NCBI GenBank assembly: GCA_025455065.1
Contig: JALONG010000035.1
Coordinates: 1 to 64,000 of the forward strand
Source of the DNA: Candidatus Kapaibacterium sp.
GTDB lineage: Bacteria > Bacteroidota > Ignavibacteria > Kapaibacteriales > UBA4661
Reading direction: 5' to 3'
DNA length: 64,000 nucleotides
Below the pieces are notes generated by a model. That model searched no databases, was not told the origin of the DNA, and worked only from the letters and a program-made list of their open reading frames with translations. A program made the translations under genes and the position numbers. Shown piece after piece: positions 44,564-51,812 of this stretch. Each line of letters starts with the position of its first letter. The stretch's first letter is position 1.

Positions 44564-44872
44564 TCACCGCAATATCTGGTAGAAATTGACGTGTTTCCTA
44601 CGTTCCCATCGGATGCAGCCTTTTTCCCGCAAACCCGTGAGCAACGATCGTGCAAAGCGAAGCGAGCAGCCGTAATGTTCGGCGAGGGTTTGCTGTTGCA
44701 AACGGCACTCGCCCGCGTCATTGGCATAACTGGCAAGGATGAGGTACATCGCTTTTTCGGCATTGGTCAAACGTACATCGAGAGCGACGGACGTGGCTAC
44801 GGTTGCAAATTCTTTTATCCGTGCCGTTAATGATGTAGCTTTTAATGAGGTTTTACGCGCTGTTTGTGCCAT
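44564..44872 (-). CDS. Winged-helix/HTH replication-type protein
   Basis: This 102-residue basic protein has a helix-turn-helix (NAEKAMYLILASYANDAGECRLQQQTLAEHYGCSLRFARSLLTGLREKGCIRWERR) like phage replication or Rep-type regulators. It overlaps the DUF4373-like gene upstream by 20 nt. It probably binds DNA in replication or transcription control of the element. Confidence 0.7.
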   Translation of the reverse strand: MAQTARKTSLKATSLTARIKEFATVATSVALDVRLTNAEKAMYLILASYANDAGECRLQQQTLAEHYGCSLRFARSLLTGLREKGCIRWERRKHVNFYQILR

Positions 44873-45797
44873 TCGCTTTCCTCACACGTTGGTATTCTTC
44901 AAACGTCAAAAGTGCTTTGTCGCGTAAGTGTTCCGCACGGCTGAAGTCGAGTGAGTCCACCTGAACAGCAGGATTCACGCCGCCTTGTGGCATTTCGACC
45001 GCAACATAGCGTCGTTGCTGTTGGTTGTTTTGCGTGAACATCCGTGCGGGTAATTTCATTGCGTCCGTTGGTCGTGCAAGAGCGCGGAAATCCGCTTCCA
45101 CACTGAATTTCACGATTTTGCGCGGGTCGTAGCCGTTTGCAAAATGCTCCAGAAGCGTTTCCAACTGCGACCGCGCCGCGCCCATGCTTGGCTTTCGCGC
45201 ACTTTCCCACTTTTCCCATTCCTGAGCAAAACCCTTCAATGCTTTCAAAGCCTCCGGCATTTCGACCGTGGTTGCGGGGGTGGGTGGGTGGGTTTTTCTC
45301 CTCTCCTCTACTCTGCTATACTCTTCTCTACTCTGCTCATCGGTAACGGTGTCGCTTGGCTCATGTATCGGCTGCGTAACGGGTACAAGCGGCGGTGTAA
45401 CCGTTACATCGTCGTCATGTACCCTGCTTTTTTTGTTTTGGCGATACTTGCGAACCTTCTCCGCATTTCGCGCCCGCTTTTCGTACATCGGTGCAAGGCG
45501 CTTGATGAGACCGTTGCTGTAAAGCCAACCATCGTGAATGATGAACGCCGCCACTTCCGGGCGAGTCGCCTCTTCGATGAAGGATTGGAACACAGCGCGT
45601 TCACACCCAAACTTCCGAGCATAGACACCGCATTGGAATTCATTCCATTGGATGCGGTTGTCGTTGGCACGAGCCAAAACTTCCAGCATTTTGTTAAAGA
45701 GCGCGTACCCGACAAGCCCAAACTGCGATTCGAGGTAAATCACTTTTTCATCGGCGGACATATCCGCATCGTGTTTGAACCATTCTGCACCGTTCAT
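44853..45797 (-). CDS. Phage replication protein with DUF4373 (Lin1244/Lin1753) N-terminus
   Basis: This 314-residue protein opens with EWFKHDADMSADEKVIYLESQFGLVGYALFNKMLEVL, the DUF4373 pattern. A RKYRQNKKS basic segment, a flexible linker (about 130-175) and a C-terminal helical region follow. Such proteins act as initiators or helicase loaders in phages. Its ATG overlaps the previous gene's stop (ATGA). It has no obvious ATPase motif. Confidence 0.78.
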   Translation of the reverse strand: MNGAEWFKHDADMSADEKVIYLESQFGLVGYALFNKMLEVLARANDNRIQWNEFQCGVYARKFGCERAVFQSFIEEATRPEVAAFIIHDGWLYSNGLIKRLAPMYEKRARNAEKVRKYRQNKKSRVHDDDVTVTPPLVPVTQPIHEPSDTVTDEQSREEYSRVEERRKTHPPTPATTVEMPEALKALKGFAQEWEKWESARKPSMGAARSQLETLLEHFANGYDPRKIVKFSVEADFRALARPTDAMKLPARMFTQNNQQQRRYVAVEMPQGGVNPAVQVDSLDFSRAEHLRDKALLTFEEYQRVRKANGTNSA

Positions 45798-46063
45798 ACT
45801 TGCTCAAAATAATGCCGAAAAATACTGTGAAAATCTTTGCTTGCGTGAAGCGGTCGGGCGTGTTGTCGTGCGGGATTGTTGCTTGCTGCTGCTTGTTCGC
45901 GGGAGTGTAGTGCGGCACGTTCATAATCTTCCATGCGGAAATACTCACGCGAACCGTTGTACTGAAACGGTTTTAGCAAACCGCGCGAACGCAGTGAGTA
46001 CACGACTTTGTACCCAACGCCCAAGGCACGGGCAAGTTGCGGTATGGTGTAGAGTTTATGCAC
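45794..46063 (-). CDS. MerR-like helix-turn-helix protein (possible excisionase)
   Basis: This 89-residue protein reads from a GTG: HKLYTIPQLARALGVGYKVVYSLRSRGLLKPFQYNGSREYFRMEDYERA, a winged-helix pattern of the MerR/excisionase kind. The GTG overlaps the end of the previous gene by 8 nt, which favours it. The frame is open back to an ATG at 46141 without coding character. It could direct excision or early transcription. Confidence 0.65.
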   Translation of the reverse strand: MHKLYTIPQLARALGVGYKVVYSLRSRGLLKPFQYNGSREYFRMEDYERAALHSREQAAASNNPARQHARPLHASKDFHSIFRHYFEQV

Positions 46064-46271
46064 GAGGGGAATCGTGTATGCCGAACACTTTTGCAATCTC
46101 CGCTTCCTGCTCTTGTATTTCGCGCTCAATCTCGGCGGCAATTTTCATCGCTTCCAACTCACGCCGTGCAATGCGCTGTTGAGCCGTTTGGTACTTGATA
46201 CCAAGCCGCTCGGCAACCTTTTTTATCGTCCCGTGACGAAGGCGAATATGAGATAAATGTGGATTTTGCAT
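46056..46271 (-). CDS. Small HTH protein, first gene of the leftward early operon
   Basis: This 71-residue protein has an HTH core (HGTIKKVAERLGIKYQTAQQRIARRELEAMKIAAEIEREIQEQEAEIAKVFG) and an acidic helical end. It lies directly opposite the repressor gene, as a Cro- or CII-like regulator would. Confidence 0.65.
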   Translation of the reverse strand: MQNPHLSHIRLRHGTIKKVAERLGIKYQTAQQRIARRELEAMKIAAEIEREIQEQEAEIAKVFGIHDSPRA

Positions 46272-46273
46272 TG

Positions 46274-46319
46274 TTGTTTTGTCATACTTTTATTATGTTA
46301 CAGTAATACTACAAAACAA
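46274..46319. promoter_or_regulatory. Candidate operator of the lysogeny switch
   Basis: TTGTTTTGT (46274-46282) and ACAAAACAA (46311-46319) are perfect inverted arms, each next to an AATACT/AGTAT-like extension. They lie in the only gap between the leftward early operon and the rightward repressor gene, where promoters of both should be. Confidence 0.5.
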
Positions 46320-46356
46320 ATATAATAAAATTAGCATAAAAAGCAATAATTTTAGA

Positions 46357-46722
46357 ATGAATGATACAAAAGAAATACTTGCGCGGCTTCAGCATTGGGT
46401 ATTTGTGGAGCAACAATGGACCAAAGCGGAATTTGCACGACGTACAGGTATTGCCCCGCAGAACGTAAACAAGTATCTGTCGGGCGAATTGAACATTGAG
46501 AATCTGTACATGGCGTTGCAGGATGCCGGCTGTGATATTCACTGGCTCAAAACAGGCGAACAGCCTACGCCCGATGCGGAAATGGTAAAGATTTTGAAAG
46601 ATGCCGGTATTGATACGCCCGAAAAGCTGAAGGATTTTCTTAAAGTCGAGAGTGTCGTTGAGGATATTACGGCGATTGCTGCCAAGCTGGCTTCCTACAA
46701 ACGTCGAAAGCCCCGACGCTAA
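46357..46722 (+). CDS. XRE-type phage repressor
   Basis: The product has 121 residues from MNDTKEILARLQHWV. The helix-turn-helix is QQWTKAEFARRTGIAPQNVNKYLSGELNIENLYMALQDAGCDIHWLKTGE (about 18-68), with a short C-terminal helix for dimerisation. No peptidase domain is present, so induction does not use RecA-driven self-cleavage. It is transcribed divergently from the early operon and towards the integrase gene, the usual place of a lysogeny repressor. Confidence 0.82.
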   Translation: MNDTKEILARLQHWVFVEQQWTKAEFARRTGIAPQNVNKYLSGELNIENLYMALQDAGCDIHWLKTGEQPTPDAEMVKILKDAGIDTPEKLKDFLKVESVVEDITAIAAKLASYKRRKPRR

Positions 46723-46732
46723 TGCCGTCCCC

Positions 46733-47020
46733 GTGAGCATTGTCCTTGTAGATGTGCGCGAGAAGCAAAGCAAATTGCCTCGTGCAAACTATTCGGTTCG
46801 TGTGAACTATCTGGTGCGCTTTGTTGTCTTGCTTACGGTGATGTGCATGATGCTTGCGCTGTTTTGGCGGCGAGAGACAACGGTGGAGGTTATTGAAGCA
46901 CGGCAGTTTTTGCTGCGTGATAGTAGTGGTAGAGTTCGTGCGGGTTTGGTGCTGGAACACAACGAGCCGACATTATTTTTTGCCGACACGAGCGGTAAAC
47001 GAATTTCAGAATACAAATAA
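46733..47020 (+). CDS. Small single-span membrane protein, paralogue of the metal-block one
   Basis: The 95-residue product starts at a GTG 11 nt after the repressor gene. One helix (YLVRFVVLLTVMCMMLALF) is followed by VEVIEARQFLLRDSSGRVRAGLVLEHNEPTLFFADTSGKRISEYK, whose core is nearly the same as in the 37888-38139 gene. It sits between the repressor and integrase genes, where lysogenic-conversion or superinfection-exclusion genes often lie. The start is uncertain. Confidence 0.65.
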   Translation: MSIVLVDVREKQSKLPRANYSVRVNYLVRFVVLLTVMCMMLALFWRRETTVEVIEARQFLLRDSSGRVRAGLVLEHNEPTLFFADTSGKRISEYK

Positions 47021-47035
47021 CGGAGATATGATTTT

Positions 47036-48154
47036 ATGCCTCGCCCGCGCCGCGAAGATAGATGGACGCATCCGCTATATCGGATTGGTTTTTGCTTGAA
47101 CCATAAGGGAGTCGTGTACACAGAAGTTGGCGGTGTTCGCAGAACAACGGGCTTGGTGTGGCATGAGAAAAATAAAAAAGCAGGATTGCTGGCTTTGGAG
47201 AAACGAATCCAAGAGTATTTGAATCCAAAGCCGATTATTGAAGAAGTTGAGACGATAGAAAAGCCCAAACAGCACACGACCAATAGTGCGTTTGAAGTCT
47301 TTGCAAAGCAGACCTTTCCGACACGCTCAAAAAGCTATCTGTACAACTGGAAGCAGGCAGTGGACTTCCTTTTGCCCACGAATGTTGTGATTACTTTGAC
47401 GGATGAAATTCGGAATTATATGATTGAACAACTTGCAGAATCTGCGTTGCACCCGAATACAAAACGTCAGCATTTATCGTGTATGCAACAGTTCTTTGAT
47501 TTTTGCATCGAAGAAAATTTTTGTGCGCGGAATCCTGTCAAAAAATCAATGTACCCGAAAAAAGTGAAAGCAGATGTAAAACCGTTTACAATAGAAGAGT
47601 TTCAGCGTATCGTAGAATACTTTGAGGCAATGCCTCCTTCGCTCAAAGCTCGTTCCGACACCAACAAAGACAAAAAGCAATTTGTTTTGTTGCTGAAATT
47701 TATTGGTGCAACGGCAATACGAATTAACGAAGCATTGGGTGTATATTGGTCGGACATTACAGAGGAGTACATTTTGATTCATGGGAAAGGCGGACGTGAT
47801 AGAAAGTTTCCACTTGAACCATTTCCCGAAGTGCAGGCAATTTTGAAAGAATGTGAAGCATATCGGGAAGTCAATCGCGGCAAATTGTTCATTTGGACGG
47901 CATATGCCAAACTTGAATTGTGGGTACGTCAGGCATTGGAGGCGTTGGAGATTTCGGGAAACGGTCGCAATTTTCACAGCATCCGCAAGATGCGCGAAAA
48001 TTATTGGATAAAGCAAGAGCGTTTGCCTGCGGATGTGATAGCAGCGATTGTTGGACACACAACCAAAGTACAAACGGAGCATTACATTCAGGCACTTGAA
48101 GTAAATGAGATGAAGACCATTTTGACACAATCCCGATACCTAATCAATACCTAA
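47036..48154 (+). CDS. int: Tyrosine-type integrase
   Basis: This 372-residue recombinase has an N-terminal arm-binding region, a core-binding helical domain (about 85-180) and the catalytic set Arg229 (AIRINEAL), a Lys near 252 (GKGGRDRKFPL), His314-x-x-Arg317, His341 and nucleophile Tyr350 (EHYIQALE). It inserts and excises the element at the 25-bp repeat. Its last codons (RYLINT and stop) lie inside that repeat, so integration leaves the gene intact. Confidence 0.95.
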   Translation: MPRPRREDRWTHPLYRIGFCLNHKGVVYTEVGGVRRTTGLVWHEKNKKAGLLALEKRIQEYLNPKPIIEEVETIEKPKQHTTNSAFEVFAKQTFPTRSKSYLYNWKQAVDFLLPTNVVITLTDEIRNYMIEQLAESALHPNTKRQHLSCMQQFFDFCIEENFCARNPVKKSMYPKKVKADVKPFTIEEFQRIVEYFEAMPPSLKARSDTNKDKKQFVLLLKFIGATAIRINEALGVYWSDITEEYILIHGKGGRDRKFPLEPFPEVQAILKECEAYREVNRGKLFIWTAYAKLELWVRQALEALEISGNGRNFHSIRKMRENYWIKQERLPADVIAAIVGHTTKVQTEHYIQALEVNEMKTILTQSRYLINT

Positions 48155-48160
48155 ACTTTC
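48136..48160. repeat. attR: Right attachment site (25-bp direct repeat)
   Basis: It is identical to 14514-14538. It contains the end of the integrase gene and its TAA (48152-48154). The base on each side differs between the two copies, so 25 bp is the exact shared length. Confidence 0.85.
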
Positions 48161-48325
48161 GTAAAAATTAGGCATCATTTGGAAACTCATGTATTTTAGA
48201 ATCAAGTTTTGGCGCGGTTTTGTCAGGGGTGGTGAAAGTGGATATTGCACCCACCTTCTGTGTGCCAAAACAGCAAAAACTAGTGCTAAACAGTCATTCG
48301 TTTAGCGGTTGTGTTATCCTAACTC

Positions 48326-48346
48326 TTTTAGGACGCGCCCCTAAAA
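48326..48346. terminator. Hairpin downstream of the integrative element
   Basis: TTTTAGG (48326-48332) pairs with CCTAAAA (48340-48346). A second small hairpin AGTGCA/TGCACT (48355-48370) overlaps the stop codon of the following kinase gene. They may stop leftward kinase transcription. Confidence 0.45.
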
Positions 48347-48360
48347 TAGCTACCAGTGCA

Positions 48361-51300
48361 TTATTGCACTAACGAAGCCGGAACTGCCGGTAAATCCACA
48401 ATAAACGCTGCTCCCTGCCCTAATTCACTTTCGCAAGAAACTGTGCCGTGCATAGCTTCTATCATGCGCTTGACAATAGACAACCCCAACCCCGTCGAAT
48501 CTTCGCCGGCTGTCGGGCGGGCAGAAAGTTTAGCGAATTTGCGGAAGAGATTTTCTTTGTCCTGCGGCGTAAGACCCGGACCCTCGTCACGCACTGTAAC
48601 GCGAACACGTCTGCTATCGGGGCGCGTAACGCTGACGAATACATTTTTGTTTGTCGGTGAGTATTTAACGGCATTAGAAACGATGTTTTCCAAGACCTGC
48701 ACAATTAACTGCCCATCCGCCAACACCATGACAGAATCCTGCTCAGAACGGAAGTGGAGTTTGATGCTCTTTGCTTCGGCGCGTTCCCGAAAATCTTCCA
48801 CAACACCTTTCGTTACGGTCGAGATATTGACGTTGCTGATGGTGATGTTGATATGCCCCGTTTCTATCGCATTAACATCCAACAGTTCCGTGATAATCGT
48901 GTGCATCCGCTTCGCGGTGTCTTCAATACGCTGTATTTGATGCCGCATATCCTCAGGCGACATTTTGTCGGAATACGACCGAATCATCGAAGTCGTCATC
49001 ATAATACCCGTCAAAGGATTTTTCAAATCATGCGCGACAATGCCGAGAAATTCATTTTTCTCGTTGTTGAGCTGTACCAATTGAAGATTCTGCTCCTGTA
49101 GTCGAGAGTTGGCAATCTCAATTTCTCCGGCTTGTTCGTCCAAAATCCCCAATTGGCGCTCTATTTCTGAGGTACGCTCTTCCACCATACGCTTCAAAAC
49201 GCGGTTCCGCTTTTCAAGATGTCTCGCCCAATACCTCGCCGTGCCGTACATCAAACCTATAATTGCCAGCCCATACAGCAACCACGCCCACCACCGCGCA
49301 TACCACGCTGGTTGCACACTAAAGCGGTACTGTGTCGGTTCGCTCCACAGAAAGCCCTCTTGCTGGGCGCGAATTTGTAGCAAATACTCACCGCTTGAAA
49401 CGGAAGGATAAATTTCTTCTGCATCATAACGAGCTTCCTTCCATGCGGTATCTGCACCAACAATCTCGCCGTCGCTCCGCACCAAAACAAGCCGTGTTTG
49501 ATAGCGCACTTTTTCTGCGGGATATGCCAATGCGGTAAATTCTGCCTGCAAGTACAAACCGCTTGTATGTTCGCGGTGTTCGCGTCCTATCATTGTACCG
49601 TTTGCCCGTAAGGCAACGATAGTGGGCATTTGGGTTTGGGGAACAAGTTTTGCAAATTGCCGCGAGAGCAGCAAGCCGGAGCGCGTCCCAAGCCACAACT
49701 GCGTTGCCTTGTCAATGACCAAACTCCTGAATCCGGGCGACATCACTGTTTTTTCCAGCCGTAAATCCACTGCAATAATTTGGTTGTGCGTGTACATATA
49801 CACACCGTGGTCGGTTGCAAATATCACGCCACCTTGCGGGGCAATCGTTACTGCAAGCGTGTTCCGGCGAGCAATTTCTCCTGAAAACGGTATCGTGTCT
49901 GCCTTTCTGTTATGATAATGCACAATACCGTAACTTGTTGCTAACCAAACACTAGTGTCGGATTCTGCAACGAGGTCATGTACTGTAAAAGGTTCACGAA
50001 CAGCAAAAGGAAGCCGTACACTAAGATTCTCAAAGCGGTCTTGAGAACGGTTGTAGCGGAAAAGATAATGAGCGCTGTCGCGTCCGCCGACAAAAAGCGT
50101 TCCTTGCTTGGATTCGCGTATGACCGATGCGCCGCCCGTTAATCCGCGTGAAGTGTTGTAGGGTTGCCAAGTTTTATTGTCAGGTGCTTGTGCAAAAAGC
50201 CGTGCATCGGGGTTTTGGCTTAACCACAGTGTACCCTGCGAATCGTTATACAGCGCAAAGTAATAATTTTCGCTTTGTTCTTCTTTGTGAAGCACCGTCC
50301 ATGCCGTACCGCGTATTTCTAGCACATACCCGCCGGATGTAGCGCAGACAATGGTTCCGTCGGCACGCTCTGCAAGTGCGATAATTGCCCCCCAATCGCG
50401 GTCGCTGATGCGGAGAATTTCTTTGTTTGGAGTTGTCGAAAGATAAGGACTAATGCGTAGAACAGCCGCACCGTCGCTAACGAGAATATCCCCGTTTCGT
50501 ACAAGAAGCACTTGCTGAATAAACGGACGGTCGAAGGGTAAATCGGGCTTCAAAAAAGTGTACGGATGCAGCAACGCAATTCCGTCATCGGCACTCACCC
50601 AGACATTTCCGTCACCCGCTACCCGCACATCGTTGATGGTTTTGGAGTCAATGTACGACAAGGCACGAACAATCTTCGTTCCCGCGTTAAAAAAATGCAA
50701 CCCTAAATACCATGTGCCGATATATACATTGCCTGCATAGTCAGCCGCAAAGCAGCTTACATCTCGCAAGGCGCATACTTGCTTCCATGTACGGCGGGAA
50801 TCATTTTTTTCCTCCAGCGATGTTTCGTACACGCCGTTTGTTGTCGCAATCCACACTGTACGTGTTTGCCTGTCGCGGAGCAAAATGGCGCTTACGGAGG
50901 TAAAGTTCGCTTTGCCGACGGGAATTTCTTTGAAGACATCAGCCCCAACATCAAAACGAAACAACCCGTGTCCGCGCTGCGAAGCGGCAAGGATTGTGCC
51001 GTCGGCTTCTTCGGCAAAGGAAAATGTTCGGGTAAAACTGTCGGCAGTGTACCGAGCGCCGAAGGAAAAACGCTTCATTGTACCCTTTCGCAACCGCACA
51101 ATCGCATCGGGTTCGCCCAGCCACAAATCGCCATTGGAAGCCTCAAAGAGCGATTTTGCGTAGAAAAGTGTGGAATCACTGTGCGTTGTGCCGCCGCGCA
51201 AGACTATTGGAAAACGCACAGAGTCTGCATCTTCACGGATTTTCACCAAGCCTAAATCGGTTAAAACCAGAACCTCACCTCTAATTGATTTGAGAAGCGC

Positions 51301-51582
51301 TTTGATATAAGGGCTGGGAAGGTTTTTGTGCAGCGTGGAATGCCGTCCGTCAAAGCGCACCACACCTGCATCCGAAGCCGCCCAGATAAAACCGCGTCCA
51401 TCTTGAACGGTGGATTTGATGAGGTCTGTGGGTAGAACATTGCTCAGATTGTAGGTAACGGCTTGCATATCTATTTGTTGGGCGCTCAGGGGCAAGGCAG
51501 TAGGCAAACTCACAAAGCAGCATACTAAGAGCGCTCGCAGATACGCTCTTTGAGATGAACACAACAACGTAAACAACGGCAT
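48361..51582 (-). CDS. Sensor histidine kinase with two-component-regulator propellers
   Basis: This 1073-residue protein has a signal peptide (ALLVCCFVSLPTALPLSAQQ) and two seven-bladed propellers of the reg_prop type (repeated GxVWxAT and TLWLSQNP units). A Y_Y_Y domain (about 670-740), one membrane helix (WWAWLLYGLAIIGLMYG) and a short coiled coil follow. The kinase core has the H-box AHDLKNPLTGIMMT, an N-box NAVKYSPTNKNV, DEGPGL and GLGLSIVKRM. Receiver and DNA-binding domains are absent, so a separate regulator must exist; none lies nearby. It is paralogous to the next gene. Confidence 0.93.
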   Translation of the reverse strand: MPLFTLLCSSQRAYLRALLVCCFVSLPTALPLSAQQIDMQAVTYNLSNVLPTDLIKSTVQDGRGFIWAASDAGVVRFDGRHSTLHKNLPSPYIKALLKSIRGEVLVLTDLGLVKIREDADSVRFPIVLRGGTTHSDSTLFYAKSLFEASNGDLWLGEPDAIVRLRKGTMKRFSFGARYTADSFTRTFSFAEEADGTILAASQRGHGLFRFDVGADVFKEIPVGKANFTSVSAILLRDRQTRTVWIATTNGVYETSLEEKNDSRRTWKQVCALRDVSCFAADYAGNVYIGTWYLGLHFFNAGTKIVRALSYIDSKTINDVRVAGDGNVWVSADDGIALLHPYTFLKPDLPFDRPFIQQVLLVRNGDILVSDGAAVLRISPYLSTTPNKEILRISDRDWGAIIALAERADGTIVCATSGGYVLEIRGTAWTVLHKEEQSENYYFALYNDSQGTLWLSQNPDARLFAQAPDNKTWQPYNTSRGLTGGASVIRESKQGTLFVGGRDSAHYLFRYNRSQDRFENLSVRLPFAVREPFTVHDLVAESDTSVWLATSYGIVHYHNRKADTIPFSGEIARRNTLAVTIAPQGGVIFATDHGVYMYTHNQIIAVDLRLEKTVMSPGFRSLVIDKATQLWLGTRSGLLLSRQFAKLVPQTQMPTIVALRANGTMIGREHREHTSGLYLQAEFTALAYPAEKVRYQTRLVLVRSDGEIVGADTAWKEARYDAEEIYPSVSSGEYLLQIRAQQEGFLWSEPTQYRFSVQPAWYARWWAWLLYGLAIIGLMYGTARYWARHLEKRNRVLKRMVEERTSEIERQLGILDEQAGEIEIANSRLQEQNLQLVQLNNEKNEFLGIVAHDLKNPLTGIMMTTSMIRSYSDKMSPEDMRHQIQRIEDTAKRMHTIITELLDVNAIETGHINITISNVNISTVTKGVVEDFRERAEAKSIKLHFRSEQDSVMVLADGQLIVQVLENIVSNAVKYSPTNKNVFVSVTRPDSRRVRVTVRDEGPGLTPQDKENLFRKFAKLSARPTAGEDSTGLGLSIVKRMIEAMHGTVSCESELGQGAAFIVDLPAVPASLVQ

Positions 51583-51812
51583 AACAAGGGAAAAGCAACG
51601 GTGGAAAAGCGGAATTGATGTGGCAATGCGTGATAACGAACTGTGCGGGATGACGAAATCTCTCAGAACCTTTCTCTCTTATCTTTCAACTGATAAACGT
51701 AACTTCCGTCACACTCTCAAATCACCGCCTGAACGCCTCAATTTAATGATTTTCTGCACAAAACGAGGAGTTTTTTCTTTTCATACGGCATCATCTATAC
51801 TCCATACTTTCC

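Larger units (their letters stand above)
14514..48160. mobile_element. 33.6-kb integrative element (prophage-derived or satellite-like) with metal-resistance cargo
   Basis: The element is bounded by perfect 25-bp direct repeats and carries a tyrosine integrase whose 3' end lies inside the right repeat. It has a repressor with divergently transcribed early genes, replication genes, holins, an endolysin and a recombination module. No terminase, portal, major capsid or tail genes are recognisable, so it is either a satellite, a decayed prophage or a hybrid mobile island. The cargo includes copper-type resistance, REPINs with a RAYT, a caspase-like protease and two unknown gene cassettes. Confidence 0.8.

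Noticed and set aside
44374-44763. 129-residue minus-strand frame overlapping the winged-helix gene
   Set aside because: It overlaps a gene with a clear HTH in another frame and has no family character.
48250-48261. CCCACCTTCTGT, the same 12 bases as the 3' end of tRNA-Leu(CAA)
   Set aside because: It could suggest a tRNA-end attachment site, but the match is short, lies outside the 25-bp repeat and in a different order relative to it. Chance or an old remnant is as likely.
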